The notes beneath the pieces were generated by a model. It searched no databases. It was given only the letters and a program-made list of their open reading frames with translations, and was not told the origin of the DNA. A stretch of 64,000 nt of DNA from Talinum fruticosum (Eukaryota; Streptophyta; Magnoliopsida; Caryophyllales; Talinaceae). The DNA is taken from positions 62,001-126,000 of the forward strand of contig JAITYX010000163.1 of assembly GCA_021018815.1 (NCBI GenBank), given 5' to 3'. Of the stretch, positions 22,796-35,530 are shown piece after piece (positions within the stretch are counted from its first letter, which is position 1; every line of letters begins with the position of its first letter). A program made the translations under genes and the position numbers.

Positions 22796-25519
22796 TGTAA
22801 CGCCCCGGACTCCATAATCACCGGTTTTAGACTAAGCTAGCCACTAGCCGATGATTAGCGCAGCGGAAAGTAGATCGGGGACATTACGCCGCCCTTACCG
22901 GAGGAAAGGGCAAGGCTATAACAATAGATACATTTCTAACCCTGGGTTACACTTGCTTTGCCACTAATAACAAGTGTCTTGTGATAAGGCATAAACTATA
23001 ACTTGTACGAAGATTAAGCATAAGTATAGACTACGATACGATAAACTACGACAACGACACTTAACCCTTGATAACCCAACTAGGTTGTCGCTGCGAGCCT
23101 CTAAGTCCTTAACGGACCTTTGCTTCAAATCTTCCACATCTTTACCTAAAACAAAACAAGAAAACATTTTCGAAATGTGAGTCGAAGCTCAATACGTTCA
23201 TTATCATGCGAGTAAAATAATGGTTATGAAGTAATTGAGTTGAGCTCATGCATTTCAATTCATTTGTAAATGAGGGGAGTGAATAATGTAAAACTGTTGC
23301 TGATTAATTATCTGAATGGATCCCTTTACGATCATCGGGTTTCCCTAAACGCATGTGCACACACCCGCACCGATTGGATAGTCCGGTTGAAGGCGGTTAA
23401 CCATTACGGGGTTACCAACCTGGATATTGGGCGTACCAAATAATGGCACTTGATGGGCGGGTCCATATTAATGATGGCAAATATTATTTGCAAACAATTC
23501 TTTATTGTTGTTGATATCGGCCATATCCGGCCTTGGTTTGTAAATAAAACATTGAAGAGCACGATCAATGAACGTACCTTGAGCTGATGTTCCTCCTTCT
23601 TTTTCTTTTTGGGCAGGACTCGGATGAACGCACGACGTTGGCGCTTGACGACCTTAATTAAGGATATAAGAGTTTTATTAATAAACTGAACTTTTATGTC
23701 TTATTTATTTATTAAATCATTTCAAAATTACTTGAAATAAAAACTAACAAAGTTAGCTTCTACTAAAGAATATTAATGTTATCTTTAATTCATATGACTA
23801 AGTTATCTTATTTTATACAATGCAGGCATAACTTTTATATATATATATATATATATAACAACCTTAAATATATATGCAGCTTTCTTCTAAACACGTACAT
23901 AAATATGTGTATAAGCATTACACCAAATACTTACTCCCTTTTTCCAACAAAAACTTATTAATAAATAGTATTAATATAATACTTGCTTTGAAACCAAAGA
24001 AAGGTTATACTTTTAATCACTGTTATTAGTTATTTTTATTATGTAACACTTTTATTTATTCATTTATGTTAGTTATTTCCTAACCTTATTCTCGTGTCAT
24101 AAGGGCAGAAGTTAATCTTGCCAAAAAGAGGTGCTCATTTCCCGATACCCTTATATTACTTCACTTTCACAACTACTCGAGTATTAGAGATCATCACCAA
24201 TTTTTCCCTTAAGTCAAATGGTCACCCAATTTAATCCAGAATATTTTCTAACTCAAATCATTCATGCCTGTCCTTTATATAGAAATTTGTCCATCATTTG
24301 TCTTCAATCTCAATATATCCAGATATCAGCAATTGTCATTAAATCCTCCCAAACTCCATGAATAAATCACATACATGCCATAACCCAAACTTTAATCTCC
24401 AAACAGAAAAAGAATACCAATACAGACTCAAATAATTAAATTAAAAGTACTGAAGAGCTGAATCTAAAAATTAACCTAAGAAATTAAATTAACAGAACCG
24501 AACCCGAAATTTACTCTAAGAAATTGAATTAAAAGAACTGACCGAATCTGAAAATTTTACCCTAAGCAATTAGATGGAGGAGGTTAATTTAAGAGGAGTT
24601 TTTGAGGTGGTTGAAGGTCGAAGGGTGGCTCAAGCGGAGCAGATGGCCGGCGGTTGAAGGCTGTCGCCGGGAGTAGCGAGCACGTCGGTACCCGGTCGAG
24701 TGGCGGTAGCCGGACAGGGCCTGAAACCGGGAAATTGAGACCAAATTAGGATAGAATCGGGGCGGAACGAGCGCAAAACTCGGGGCGAGAGGGGAGTGAG
24801 GACGGTGGTGTACTGGTGTTTGGTGGCTGGCGGTTGAGGTTGAGGTTTTTGATGGCGATCGATGGTGGCGTCGAACCGGAGGTGGCCGGAGCGAAGGCTG
24901 CGGCGGTGGCCGTAGGCGGTGGCGGTGGAGGTAAGTGAAGGAAAAGATGCGTTTTTAGGTGTTTGATGAGGAAATAGGTGAAGATGATGGTGGTGGTGCT
25001 GGTGGCTAGCCGGTGGCGGCTGTTGGCGCGGCCGAGTGCCGCCGAAGCTGGCGGTTGGCGGTGAAGACGGGACGAGCAGGGCGAGGCATCGGGGCTAGAG
25101 AGAGAGAGAGAGGGTTTTGTGAGTTATCGGTGTTTAGGTTTAGGAAAATGAAGTTTTAGGTTTCCTTAGGGTTTTATACCCCTTATGTCTCCTCTTGCAA
25201 TGGGTCATCCGACCCAGCTCAATTCTCCGGCCCACTTAGGATTCATCCTAATCAAATTTCTAATCTCTATCTCGCTTCCTAATTCTCCAAACTTAACATT
25301 ATCTTGCTCATTAAGCTTATTCTAATCTAGGAATTTTATTTTTAGTAATAGTAAGTTTACAAAAATTATATTAATTTCATTTGTTTAAGGATTTTTAGAA
25401 CTCAAAATAAATTAGCTACATAATAATGTTGGTTATCTTATGACTTATTAAAATTTATAGAGTATGCTCGTGCGTCGTCGTTGTCATCATCCGGTTCCTG
25501 CATTTTAAACAACATTGAC

Positions 25520-25617
<98 letters not shown>

Positions 25618-25726
25618 GTACACACACATGTGTAATATGAAAATATTTGGAATTTAAAATGCACGCGCTCATGCTAATCTTGAATGTATTTAAAGTTAAT
25701 TATGTTCTTAGAGACGGGGTGTTACA
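22796..25726 (+). mobile_element. Solo LTR (TGTAACGCCCCG...GGGGTGTTACA), A subtype, inside gag
   Basis: The ends are TGTAACGCCCCGGACTCC and GACGGGGTGTTACA, with perfect TTGAG duplications (22791-22795, 25727-25731). Length is 2931 bp. It aligns with 50216-53675. It contains a GGCGGTGG-rich tract (24590-25110), a (GA)n run near 25090 and a long (TA)n at 25520-25612. No protein domain is seen. Confidence 0.88.
25520..25612. repeat. (TA)n microsatellite, about 46 repeats
   Basis: An almost pure TA run inside the A-subtype LTR. The matching site in the sister LTR (53528-53561) has only about 17 repeats. Frames reading YIYIYI here are artefacts. Confidence 0.95.
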
Positions 25727-26746
25727 TTGAGCAAACCTTACGCTTTAAACGGAAGAAGCAAAAGCTAGAGAAGGCCAATGTCACTAATCCGCCGACGGCC
25801 ATCAATGTTCCTAATGTGGCGGCAAATGACTTTGAGCTAAAGAACTCCCTCATTAACTTGGTGAGAGCCACCCCTTTCCATGGCCTCCCCATTGAAGACC
25901 CCAACCGACATCTCGCGCATTTTTCGCCAAGCTTGTGATACCTTCAAGGCAAATGGGGCTTCACCGGATGCAATCAAGTTGCAATTGTTTCCATTTTCAC
26001 TTGAAGAGAGAGCATGGGAGTGGTTAGACTCTCTTCGGCGAACTCCATAAGCACATTTGATCAATTTGCAAGTTCTTTCTTGGCGAAATACTTCTTAACA
26101 AGCAAGTTGACAAGTTTGATGAATCAGATTTCCACCTTTGTCCAAGAGCCGGATGAGACACTATATGATGCATGGGAGAGGTTCAAGGATCTCCTTCGCC
26201 AATGCCCTCAACATGGATTTGAGCCATGAGTCTCCATTCAAGCTTTCTACATAGGGTTGATAACCAACCGAGAGCCACCATCCTTCAGGCGGCGAAGGGA
26301 ACATTATGAGCAAGTCCGTTGATGAGCTCTACACCTTGATCGAGCAAATGGCGTTGAACAACTTTCAATGGTCCAAACCCCGTTCCAAGAGAACGGGAGG
26401 TAAACTCGATGTTGATGCGGTTTTTGTCCTTTCTGCTAAGATTTATGGTATAACTCAAAAAATGGACCGTTTGAATGTGAATGTTGTCCCTCTCCTTCGA
26501 TGTGCTTCATGTAGTTATTATGAGCATGAGACGTTGTTTTGTCATGTGGGTATGGCTAGCAATGGACCAACCGACCATGCCAATTTTATTGGCAACCCGA
26601 ACCAAAGGCCAAACTTTGACCCTTTCTCAAATTTCTATAACACAGGGTTGAGGTATCACCCTAATTTTTTCTACCGGAACAACAATCCCATGGGTCCGCA
26701 ACAAGTCCAAAGACCACCCGCCCTTGGATTCCAAATACCTAGCTAA

Positions 26747-27263
26747 CCTCAAGTGCCCTAAAAGTCTAACTTGGAGGTCATGATGGAAAGCATGCTTTTG
26801 GCTCAATAAAAGCAAGATGAGATTATCAAGCAATTGGCTACAAAAGTTGAAATTTAGCAACCCATAATAAAATGCTTAAAGCACAGATTGCTAGTCAAGC
26901 TAGCTCTTCCTCTAGCCCGCCTGGTAAGCTTCCTAGCCAACTCGAGATTAACCCTAGGAAACAATGTAATGCCATAACTTTAAGGAGTGGTACACAATTG
27001 GCGGGGCCTTAGGGTGCTAGTAGTGAGCATGTGGTCATTGATGTGCAAAATGAGAATGATGAGAATGTTAGGAATGATTTGCATGATATTGTGAATGAGG
27101 AGGTGTCTTTACCCTCCAAAGAGCCCTTGGTTGATGTTTTTGTGCAAAATGAGAAAAAGACTCCTAATGACCAAACGAAAATTCCCCAAAGAATTTACAC
27201 CCGCCTTTACCATTCCCACAAAGAATAGCTTAGGCTAAGTTTGATATTCAATTTGGGAAGTTT
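26747..27263 (+). pseudogene. Gag C-terminal and gag-protease linker of Athila-like element
   Basis: Short frames such as 27031-27228 carry acidic and polar segments ('ENDENVRNDLHDIVNEEVSL') and 'TRLYHSHKE', consistent with the low-complexity linker ahead of protease in Athila. Several stops interrupt it. Confidence 0.55.
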
Positions 27264-28094
27264 TTGGAGATGCTTAAGAAATGCAATATGAACATCCCTT
27301 TCATTGATACTTTTACTCAAATGCCCTTATATGCTAAATTTTTGAAAGAGATATTCTCCAAAAAGAGGACATTGAATGAGCATGAGACTTTTACATTGAG
27401 TGAGGAGTGTAGTGTGGTGGTCCAAAATAAGCTTCTTGAAAGGCTTAAAGACGTAGGGAGTTTTTCCATCCTATGCCCGATTGGGAATGTGTCCATAGAT
27501 CTTACTTTATGTGATTTAGGGTCAAATGTGAGCTTGATGTCCTATTCTTTATATTAGAATTTGGACTTAGGTAAGTTAAGGTCCACCACAATTTCTCTTC
27601 AACTAGCGGATAGTTTTGTGGCATATCCTTTGCGTATTTTAGAGCATATTACCGTCAAAGTTGGTGATTTCTTTGTGCATGTGGACTTTTTAATTCTTGA
27701 TATGACCGAGGATACCCGCACCCAAATCATTCTTGGGAGGCCTTTCTTGGCTACTGCTGGATGTAAGATTGATTTGAAAGAGGGCAGATTGACCTTTGAT
27801 GTGGGAGAGTGTTACACTAAATTTGAATTTTTTAAGAAATGTGATCTTTCCCCCATTTTTACTGAATGTTGTTATGTTGAGATGACTGATGAAGTGATAT
27901 GTGATAAACCTTTTCATGAAGGATATGAACTTGTCAATGCTAATGTAGTAGAGGTTGACAAATTGCCTTCGCCAATGTTTGACAAGGGCATGTCCTATGT
28001 GTTTAATGAAGTTTGTTTCAATGAGTGTATTAGGTTGAAGCTTGCTTTGGTTGAAGCTTCATGCATTAGAGCTTTTGATTTGGACCTCAACTAG
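27264..28094 (+). pseudogene. Athila-like aspartic protease region
   Basis: The first frame (27264-27557) holds 'KCNMNIPFIDTFTQMPLYAK' and 'LCDLGSNVSLMSYSLY', where Athila proteases have the 'DLGAS' active-site box (D kept). After a stop, the second frame (27561-28094) has 'LRILEHITVKVGDFFVHVDF' and 'QIILGRPFLATAGCKIDLKE', the second conserved protease block (I/LLGRPFL). This retroviral-type protease would cleave Gag-Pol. RT does not follow: the frame runs into about 50 codons of unrecognised sequence and then stops. Confidence 0.8.
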
Positions 28095-30188
28095 AAGGTC
28101 AAATGTGATGGTGGCCCGTCTGATGGTGATCACCCACGACGAGAGTGATCCTTGATAAGGCTATTTGAAGGTATCTTCTTTTACAAGAGTTCGATTTTAA
28201 AGTCCGTGACAAAGGAGGACATTTCTTTAGAAGTCCCCTTTCCTTCTGGTTTATCCTCTTGCTTTAGACGGATGATTGAAGTTGGGTCTAGCTAATGACC
28301 TTAAAAATCGCTGCTTGGGAGGCAACCCAAGGTGATTTCTTTCTTGTTTTTTTTAATTTTTAGGTAGTTTGCATTTTACATAAAAGTCACCATTATATGC
28401 ACTTGAAGAGTGATTGGTTTCTCTTTCCTCCCATCACATTGATTCATAAAAAATCGCTACATGGGGGAAGGTTTTGCATTCATGTGGTGCACGAAAAATT
28501 ATGTATATAGTTGCATTTGCATCCATATAGTTGCATATAGTTGCATATAGTTTCATTTACTTTAATTTAGTTTTCTTAATTTTCTTTTATTTGTCTTTAG
28601 TTTTGTTTTGTGATTTCTAGGTTTTGCATTTGCATTTAGGTTGCATGTAGGGGTAGTTTTTATTGCTTTAATTTAAAAAATTAGAAAATTACAAAAAATT
28701 AAATAATATGAAAAAAAGAAAAAAATTAGGTTAGACTTTAGGTTAGTGAATAAATCCTCCGGTGATGATTCTTAGGTTAGTTTTTCTTTTGACTTTGTTT
28801 AATCTTATATAGCTCGTTTGTGAATAAAAGTTTTTGAAGAGAGTTTGTAAAAGAATATTGGTTTAGGATTGCACTTTGATAGAGATGATTGATTACCCTT
28901 CTTGATCTTTTGATGTGAGATTGGCATGTGTAACATCTTGAATTATGATTGATTGTTGAGCCCGAACCCGTGATATCAATGACTAATCATTTTTATTAGT
29001 CTCATGTTTTTCATGTGTAACTCTACCTTGGTTGCAATCTTTAGAACTTGCTTTGTATCTATTCGAAACTGTAATTTGTATTTGCATTGAAAATATGATA
29101 GAGGCATTCAATTGTCGATTTTGTAAGCTATATAAGCCAAAAAGCCACCCTTTCTTGTATGAATTACCAATTTTAGCCCTTTTTCGGCATTTGACCACTC
29201 TTTTTATTGAACCTACATTAACAAGCATGACCAAATATGTTTCTCCTACCCTTAAGCCATTCCTTGGAGTGTTTTGAGTGTGATATGGGTTGATTGTGGT
29301 AAAATTTGTGGTTTGGTTGATGGGGAATAGTTGTGAAATTCAATTCTTGAACTTTTATCCACTTTTTAGTTTCATTTGGGTTGGAAATTGGAAACTTGCC
29401 TATTATTATAAATTTGTTTGTTTTGCCATTCACAAAAAGAAAAAAAATTTAAAAAGATGAAAAAACAATCAGAAAAATGAAACCAAAAATTAGAAAAAAG
29501 GAAGAAATAAAGTGTTTGACATTGGCTTGTGTAAATTTAAGGTGGTTTCCAATGAGTTTTTCCAAGTTTATTTTGAATGTTTATGAGTGGTTAGTTTTGT
29601 ATATATGAGATATTTGATAAGTTAGCTCCAAGTTTGGCTTTCAGCTCCACTTTACCAAAATAATTTTTCACTCCTACCCTTAACCCCTAGCCCCGTTACA
29701 AACCTTGAAAAGACCTCTTGATTGTCATTTTCATTTGCATACTCGTGGTGGAGAGTTGAGATTCTTTGCAAGCATATGGTAGATTGTTTCTTTAGTGAGA
29801 GTATTGAAAGAACTTTCATTGCTATATATTTTTAAACACATCAAAAGAGTATTTCCACTTCCCTAAAATGAGATTTGCTCTCAATCTTTCTAGTTTTATG
29901 CTTATACATGTGCCAACTTGCTATAATTGGAGATTAAGGGTGATTGATTTTATCTTGATTGTGTGATTCATAGAAATCTTTTCAAAAACTTCCCTCTTTC
30001 TTGTGTTTAATGGTTTTCTTCACTTTCGGGCTATTTTTGACTCAACTTAGTTGTTAGAGAATTCTACCGATGCTTACTCGAGGAGGGTGTGTAAATAGAT
30101 TTTTCTTTTTCATCTTGAGTCCTTTAATTTTCTTTTTGATTTTGTTTTTGTTTGAGTCTTGTACTTGCTTGAGGACAAGCAAAGTTTA
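28095..30188 (+). other. 3' non-coding part of Athila-like element; pol missing
   Basis: No RT, RNase H or integrase motif is seen. A 'ctgcttgggaggcaacccaa' block at 28309-28329 resembles a landmark that in complete Athila elements follows integrase, which suggests the pol region was lost by one deletion near 28100-28300. Short tandem 'atatagttgc' copies lie at 28495-28560. Short open frames (28983-29433) are unsupported. Confidence 0.6.
28495..28560. repeat. Short tandem repeat (~11 bp, about 4-5 copies)
   Basis: The bases 'tatatagttgcat' recur at about 28505, 28528, 28539 and 28550 with small changes. It lies in non-coding DNA of the Athila-like element. Confidence 0.7.
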
Positions 30189-30202
30189 AGCATGGGGGAC
30201 TT
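30189..30202 (+). other. Polypurine tract of Athila-like element
   Basis: 'AGCATGGGGGACTT' lies immediately before the 3' LTR start at 30203. The preceding 'gaggacaagcaaagtttaag' is typical upstream of the Athila PPT. Confidence 0.75.
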
Positions 30203-31549
30203 TGATATGCGTGATATTTTCATTAGATTTCAAAGGAGGTTGCTTGTCAATTTTGGGGATTTATATTCATATTTATGTACTTTATGCCCCATTTATGCTT
30301 TACACCAAGGTTTTGCGTTTTTGGTATGTATCTACAGACTTCATAGTAATTTGGACCTAATTTTTAGTCATATTTTCGGTCCAAAGCTATTTTGAGTCTA
30401 TGTTTCTAACTTCCTTATTGAAAAAGTTTTCCAATGACATATTATAAGCTCAATTACATTGAAGAACGAAAAGATACTGAGCCGGAAAGTAAGAAGGGTG
30501 CGGTAACGGACACTTCTTTACTCTTTGAATCATGTTTTTCCCACACTTATTAAGTAAGAATAATGATAAAATAATTAGAAACTAGACTCAATAAGCTTTC
30601 TGCCAAATCAAGAATCGCATCATTTGGACATCGGATGAGAAAGTTATAACTAAATTAGTTTGACGCATGTCTTCCAAAGCAACTAACATGGGCAGCCCGT
30701 GTCTACGAGCACGGCCCGTGTTGGAGGTCGAGCCTTTGCATCGAGAATAGGTGGGCCGTGTCAATCGACATGGCCTATTTTCATTGTTTCCGTCAAGAAC
30801 CGGTGTTCCAATGAGCCGACACCGTAGCCAGTGTGTCGACCGACTCAGCCCATGTTGGCTGTAATTTCTGCCGAGACGCTTCGGCTTTGACACTTCGCTC
30901 ATCATCCACATCAAACCAAATATAATTTTGAAGATCGAAGAAGAAGATTGAAGCGAGTTGTGGGATTTCCGGTTGAAGTCGAGAGATTCAAATGGAGTTC
31001 TTCAAGTCTTTCAATCCTAATTCTTCATTCTTCTTGTTTGAGGTTTGATTACCATGTATTGGATTATTTTTGTTAAGTTTTCAATAATCATGAGTGAGTG
31101 GTTTTAGTTTACCTAGGGATTTGTAATCCGAAACAATGTTGATTAATTAGACTTTCATAATTTGTGCTTCAATTCGATGTTGAATCAACATATAGTTGTA
31201 TTTTTCATGTTCATGAGTGTTTTGAAGGTCTAGAATACTTGTGATTTAAGATTAATCTATCATGTACTAAAAAGTGAAATAGAATAATTTGACAACCAAC
31301 CATTCTACCTATTTTATGAAATTTAAGAAAAGATTAGTAAATTAGGAAATTACTTTGATAATTTGAAATCCTTAACTTTGATTAACTTGAAAGGCATACG
31401 AAAGTTGTTTGTTAGGATTAATTAGAGCAATTCTATTAAGCATTAAAAGAGCGGTAGAATTATTTGATTATCGATCATTGATTCATTTGAAAGAGTGATT
31501 GTAAAAATTATGTTTAAATAATCAAACTCATTGTTAGGAAAGCGAATCC
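30203..31549 (+). mobile_element. 3' LTR of Athila-like element, part 1
   Basis: Starts TGATATGCGTGATATTTTC and aligns with the 5' LTR until a solo LTR enters at about 31550. It resumes at 34935 and ends TTGTCA at 35131. Confidence 0.85.
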
Positions 31550-31554
31550 CTGGA

Positions 31555-34500
31555 TATAACACCCCAAAACCCACTCTAAGAGTATTGCTTGTTCCTCAAA
31601 AGGAACTCCCGGGGCTCACTCGGTGTCGGTTTGGCTTTTTAACTCCAATTTAAAGGTAATAAATGTCATTTTTCAAAAGAGTTAGATATTTTCTAAAAAT
31701 TTTAGCAGAGTTCTATTTGTAATATGGTCTATCCCTTAGGCTTAAAGCCTTAAAACCCCGCATAAAAATCATAATATAACTTGACGAGCCACACATTCGG
31801 AGTACACAACTTAATAGCCACACGCCGCAGTCCAAACAACATGCACAAACTTAAAACAATCTAAATGGTTCATGATACATCTGATACAAACTATATGAAC
31901 TTAATTACAAGCTACAACACTTAGAACATATGAAATGCACGTCAGCAACTTGAGTTATTTAGTAATTAGCAATCAGCAAACAACATGTGGGAGTCCAGAA
32001 TATACTAAAGCACGAGGCACACTTTCCGAGAGAGTAGCTAGCATCGGGGAAGGGGAAATTTGTGGGGGTGAGCACCAATCCTCTCACCAGAGAGTCTTAT
32101 ACTCTTAAAACGGAAATTCTTTACACATACTACCAATAATAATCAATGAGAAAATAAGAATAGTGGTAATATAGCATAAATACTCATTAATGAAATTCTT
32201 TAGAACCGTAAATAGTTTAATCAACTTTTGGACTTTCAACGTTGCATTGTCACCAATGCAATTCAATCAAACTCGCTTTTCATAAACCATTTATTCAATT
32301 CTCTAATTTAATAAAGGTAATTTCAAACATCAAACAGCTTATTCAATTCTCCAATTCAATATAATCATTTTCAAACAATAAATCATTATTCAATTCCCTA
32401 ATTGAATAAAGGTTATACTCGAGCATCATATCACTTGTCTAGGAACTAGTACCCTTTTCGCTCGAGTGACCGCAACCCAAGTTTGACCTTTTCGAATCCC
32501 GAGAACTACTAAAGTTAAGGAGGAACTCTTGTTAAGGAATATCGGATCTGCACGGTATCCTAAGGTCGAATTGCACGACCAAGCCCTCCGTTAGTACCAA
32601 ACCATTAACTTGAACCGCTCGCACGGTATCCTGTGGTGCTAGACTCCTTGGCTCTCAAAGCCACTCAACATCGATACACTTATTTTAAAGAGGACCTTTG
32701 GAAAGACCCTATTTCCAAATTTCCATCACATTTCTCAAGAATCATCTTAACTCAATCTCGTCTCAAGGCATAACCTTTCGAAGATTCAACACCATCTCAA
32801 TTTGCATTTTAATATATTCAAATCATAACCAAACCACATAAACCATTGAAAAACCCGTTTATTTTCTAAAATCCGCAATTTGAACTCAATTCTCAATCAT
32901 TTTCTAGAATCAAAAGCATTGGAAGTGAGTTTTCACATAATCAGAACTTGTCTATTCAGGCGTGTAAATAGAGGTAAACGGGACGAATGCAAGTCATATT
33001 CAAATCAACACATACTTCACAATTAGAACTTTCATGCATAAATTAATTACAACTTGCTTGGTTTGGCAACCATTTTTATCAACACTTACACGGTTTGATT
33101 ACTTTGCTCTTCTCCTCAGTACTGTGCTTTCTAACCTTCTTAGCCACCATTCACGTTATTCACTTCTCTCGAGTCATCACTAATTATCACACTCAATCCT
33201 TACCTAACACCAATGGCCACAATCAGCACCAATAGATATTCTCAACTCTTTCCTAGCTATACCTCTCTAACCTCGTCAATTCGGTAACATTTATTCCTTT
33301 CCCGAGCCATAATAACCACGAATAGTTACCACCTAATTCAAATGTCTCAACTCCTCGCCAATTGTCATTTTTTCTTCCATTTCTCATATTACGTCCCCAC
33401 ATTACTAATCAAACTCTTTCTTGCCCATGCTTAGCCATATAACTCTTAATTTTACTTCACTACTCAAATTCCCTTAGCTTCGATCATCTTCAAGTTTAGT
33501 TCAACCTTAAGGATTTAAATATATTTTGAACTCAATTAACCTAGCAATCACCCACTTATCACTTCCATGCCTCAATTGTGCATTAATCAATATGAACTCA
33601 TACTCCCTTTTATACTCCAAATCATTATTTCCTAATATTAATAGCTACCTTCCCATGCCCGAATTCAGGAAGTCCCTAAGGCTCAATTAACTCATAATTC
33701 GCACCTAAATCACAACTTCTTCATCCTTAATTGCTAATTGAACTTCCATATTACTCCTTAGACCTAAGCAATCTAACTCCATCACAATCTTTAGATTCCC
33801 AATTCAACCTTAACAAACTTAATCAGTTTCTCTCATGCCCTAATTCAGCCCTAACTACTTCCTAAATTCATTCTATAGCATAAACATTCAATAATCACCT
33901 ATAGCATAAACATTCAATAATTACCAAAATTCAATTGGGTTTCAAAATTACTATTAATTTAGAGTATAAGACCACGCACCTTGAATTCTAGGGTTTGGCA
34001 ATTGATTTGGGCTTCTAACCTTCCTCCTCATGGTCTCTTTCTCTTTGCCCGGCTCTTGCTCGGTCTCTCGTTCACCACTCTCGGTTTCACCCTCTCGCGC
34101 TCTGCCCGGCTTGTCCGCCGTTCACCTTTGTTTGCCAACCACCGCTTGCTTGCTCGCTGGTCATAATTCCATTGGCTCGTTCGCTAGTCCCTCCCTTTCG
34201 GTTTACTTTCGGGTTCTCGCTTTTCCCCCTCTTGCTTTGCTCTCTTCCTACTCTCGGTCTCGCTTCTTTCGCTCACGGTTCTCGCCCCTAATTCACTTGT
34301 CGTTGTTCCTCTTCCCTGAATCCTCGGCCTCTTCCTTTGTCTCGCTCATCGGTTCTTTTATCATCATTCATCTTTCCAGCAACCTTTCCGGCCCTTGACC
34401 TTTCGCCCGTCTCCGATTCTTGCTTTCCCTCTCTGCTTTTGTTGCTCTCGTACTCGTCACTCGCCCTTTACTCTCACTCTCGGTTTTTCACTCTCTCGCT

Positions 34501-34929
34501 CGCCGGCACTTTTTGCTCGCCGACGGCTGTCCTCTCGCTCTCTGTGTCCTTCTCCTTTCTCTCGTTCCTCGCTCCCGGTTCTATTGTCTCCTTCTTTCCT
34601 TTTTCCTTTTTTTGCTCGGCTTCCCTCTTTCTTTTCCTGATTCCCTTTTTTTCCTCCTTTCTCCACTTGGCCTTTTTTTCCCCTTTACCGTGGCTTCATT
34701 ACGGGATGCCACCAAACCCATTACACTAATCTCCCTCAGAATTCTAACACCTAATGCTCTTCTTATTTCCTTTTCTTTTCCTTTTTTTCGTTACGGATAA
34801 TCTAGGTAAAAATTAAAATAGTTAATATAAATTGTCTTGAGTTTTCTTCCATTTAGGTTCGAGCAAAAGAGCGAATATAACTACTAATTAAACTATATAA
34901 TTAACCTACTTAAAATCTCGAGTCTCACA
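31555..34929 (-). mobile_element. Solo LTR, B subtype, inverted, inside the Athila 3' LTR
   Basis: The plus-strand left edge TATAACACCCCAAAACCC is the inverse of the GGGGTGTTAC end of 14686-17645. The right edge (CTTAAAATCTCGAGTCTCACA) corresponds to the inverse of its TGTAATACCC start. Flanks are CTGGA and CTCGA (one mismatch). Length 3375 bp. A pyrimidine-rich block at 34020-34790 gives long Ser/Leu/Phe frames that mirror the purine-rich block of the sister LTR. Confidence 0.83.
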
Positions 34930-34934
34930 CTCGA

Positions 34935-35131
34935 TGTTTTGACCCATTGATTTAAGTATACATTAATTTTCTTAATTTTAATAGTTAGAATTAGTTTAGA
35001 AAACAACCAACTTAATTCCCAATTTACTTAACAATTGAGTAGAGGGTTAGTTTATTACGTTGCTAGAATTGAGTCCTTGTGAGATCGACCTTGGCTAGGT
35101 ACACCATACACCGTGAACTGGCAGCTTGTCA
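34935..35131 (+). mobile_element. 3' LTR of Athila-like element, part 2
   Basis: Continues 'gttttgacccattgatttaag' and ends '..ggcagcttgtca', matching the last about 200 bases of the 5' LTR. Confidence 0.85.
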
Positions 35132-35230
35132 ATTACATCTCCAAACCATAATATGGAAAGCGATAAGTAAAATAAATAAGTAAACCATGGTTTCAATAAA
35201 GATTTGCTGCCCTCGAGGTTGTCCTACCTA
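35132..35230 (-). mobile_element. 5' LTR of the gag-only Tat-like element, part 2 (truncated)
   Basis: About 99 bases continue the LTR cut at 21043 ('aagcgataagtaaaataaat', 'ctcgaggttgtcctacct'). The match to 3756-5761 and 17740-17760 stops at about 35230, where copia sequence starts. The rest of this LTR is not seen. Confidence 0.7.
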
Positions 35231-35530
35231 TTTTTATCTTTTTTTCTTTGTCTTTTAGATCACTATAAAGACTCGGGTATGAATATATATCTCTTAAAGT
35301 TTTAAATTCAAGTCATTCACACACTTTAGAAAGTCTATCTTTGAGTTTTCATCTCTATCCGACCTACTCGAAATCTACGCTTGAGTAAACACTTAATTTT
35401 GGGTTTCTAACCCACTCGGATTCAACTCGAGACAGACATCTTGTCTAAATAATTTCATAAGTTCAACTTGTTATTTCAAGCGGCTCATTGCAAGAGTCAA
35501 ATCAGAATTATTGCGTTAATTCTAATATGC
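35231..35530 (+). mobile_element. Copia LTR or leader scrap
   Basis: The bases at 35433-35520 ('cagacatcttgtctaaataa') recur at 46648-46735, and 35300-35330 resembles 47223-47250. No protein is encoded. The scrap joins directly to reverse transcriptase coding, so gag, protease and integrase are missing. Confidence 0.5.

Larger units (their letters stand above)
22754..26746 (+). pseudogene. Athila-like gag, split by a solo LTR
   Basis: An ATG at 22754 opens 14 codons that end at GAG (22793-22795), where a solo LTR enters. Past its TSD at 25727-25731 the same frame continues with basic 'LRFKRKKQKLEK', then 'NSLINLVRATPFHGLPIEDP'. After frameshifts come 'FANGASPDAIKLQLFPFSL'-like bases (25950-26000), 'FVQEPDETLYDAWERFKDLL' (about 26140-26200) and 'SKSVDELYTLIEQMALNNFQ' (26306-26370). 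A 'CASCSYYEHETLFC' cysteine cluster (26500-26545) sits where Athila gag has a knuckle-like motif. This capsid protein would form particles with element RNA. Stops at 25936, 26049 and 26227 show decay. Confidence 0.82.
21044..35131 (+). mobile_element. Athila-like Ty3/gypsy element, non-autonomous, nested
   Basis: It is 14,088 bp with 5-bp duplications ATTAC (21039-21043 and 35132-35136). LTRs run 21044-22608 and 30203-35131 (about 1565 and 1544 bp once the nested LTR is removed). A PBS (22611-22631) and a PPT (30189-30202) lie in plus orientation. Gag and protease are present, but RT, RNase H and integrase are absent between protease (28094) and the 3' non-coding region. Athila assignment rests on gag, protease and the PBS core. 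Confidence 0.88.

Noticed and set aside
25438..25664. Long open frames reading YIYIYI
   Set aside because: Translation of a (TA)n microsatellite.
34030..34800. Three overlapping Ser/Leu/Phe-rich frames over 120 codons
   Set aside because: They come from a CT-rich block of a solo LTR; the sister LTR has the inverse GA-rich block with different translations. No domain.
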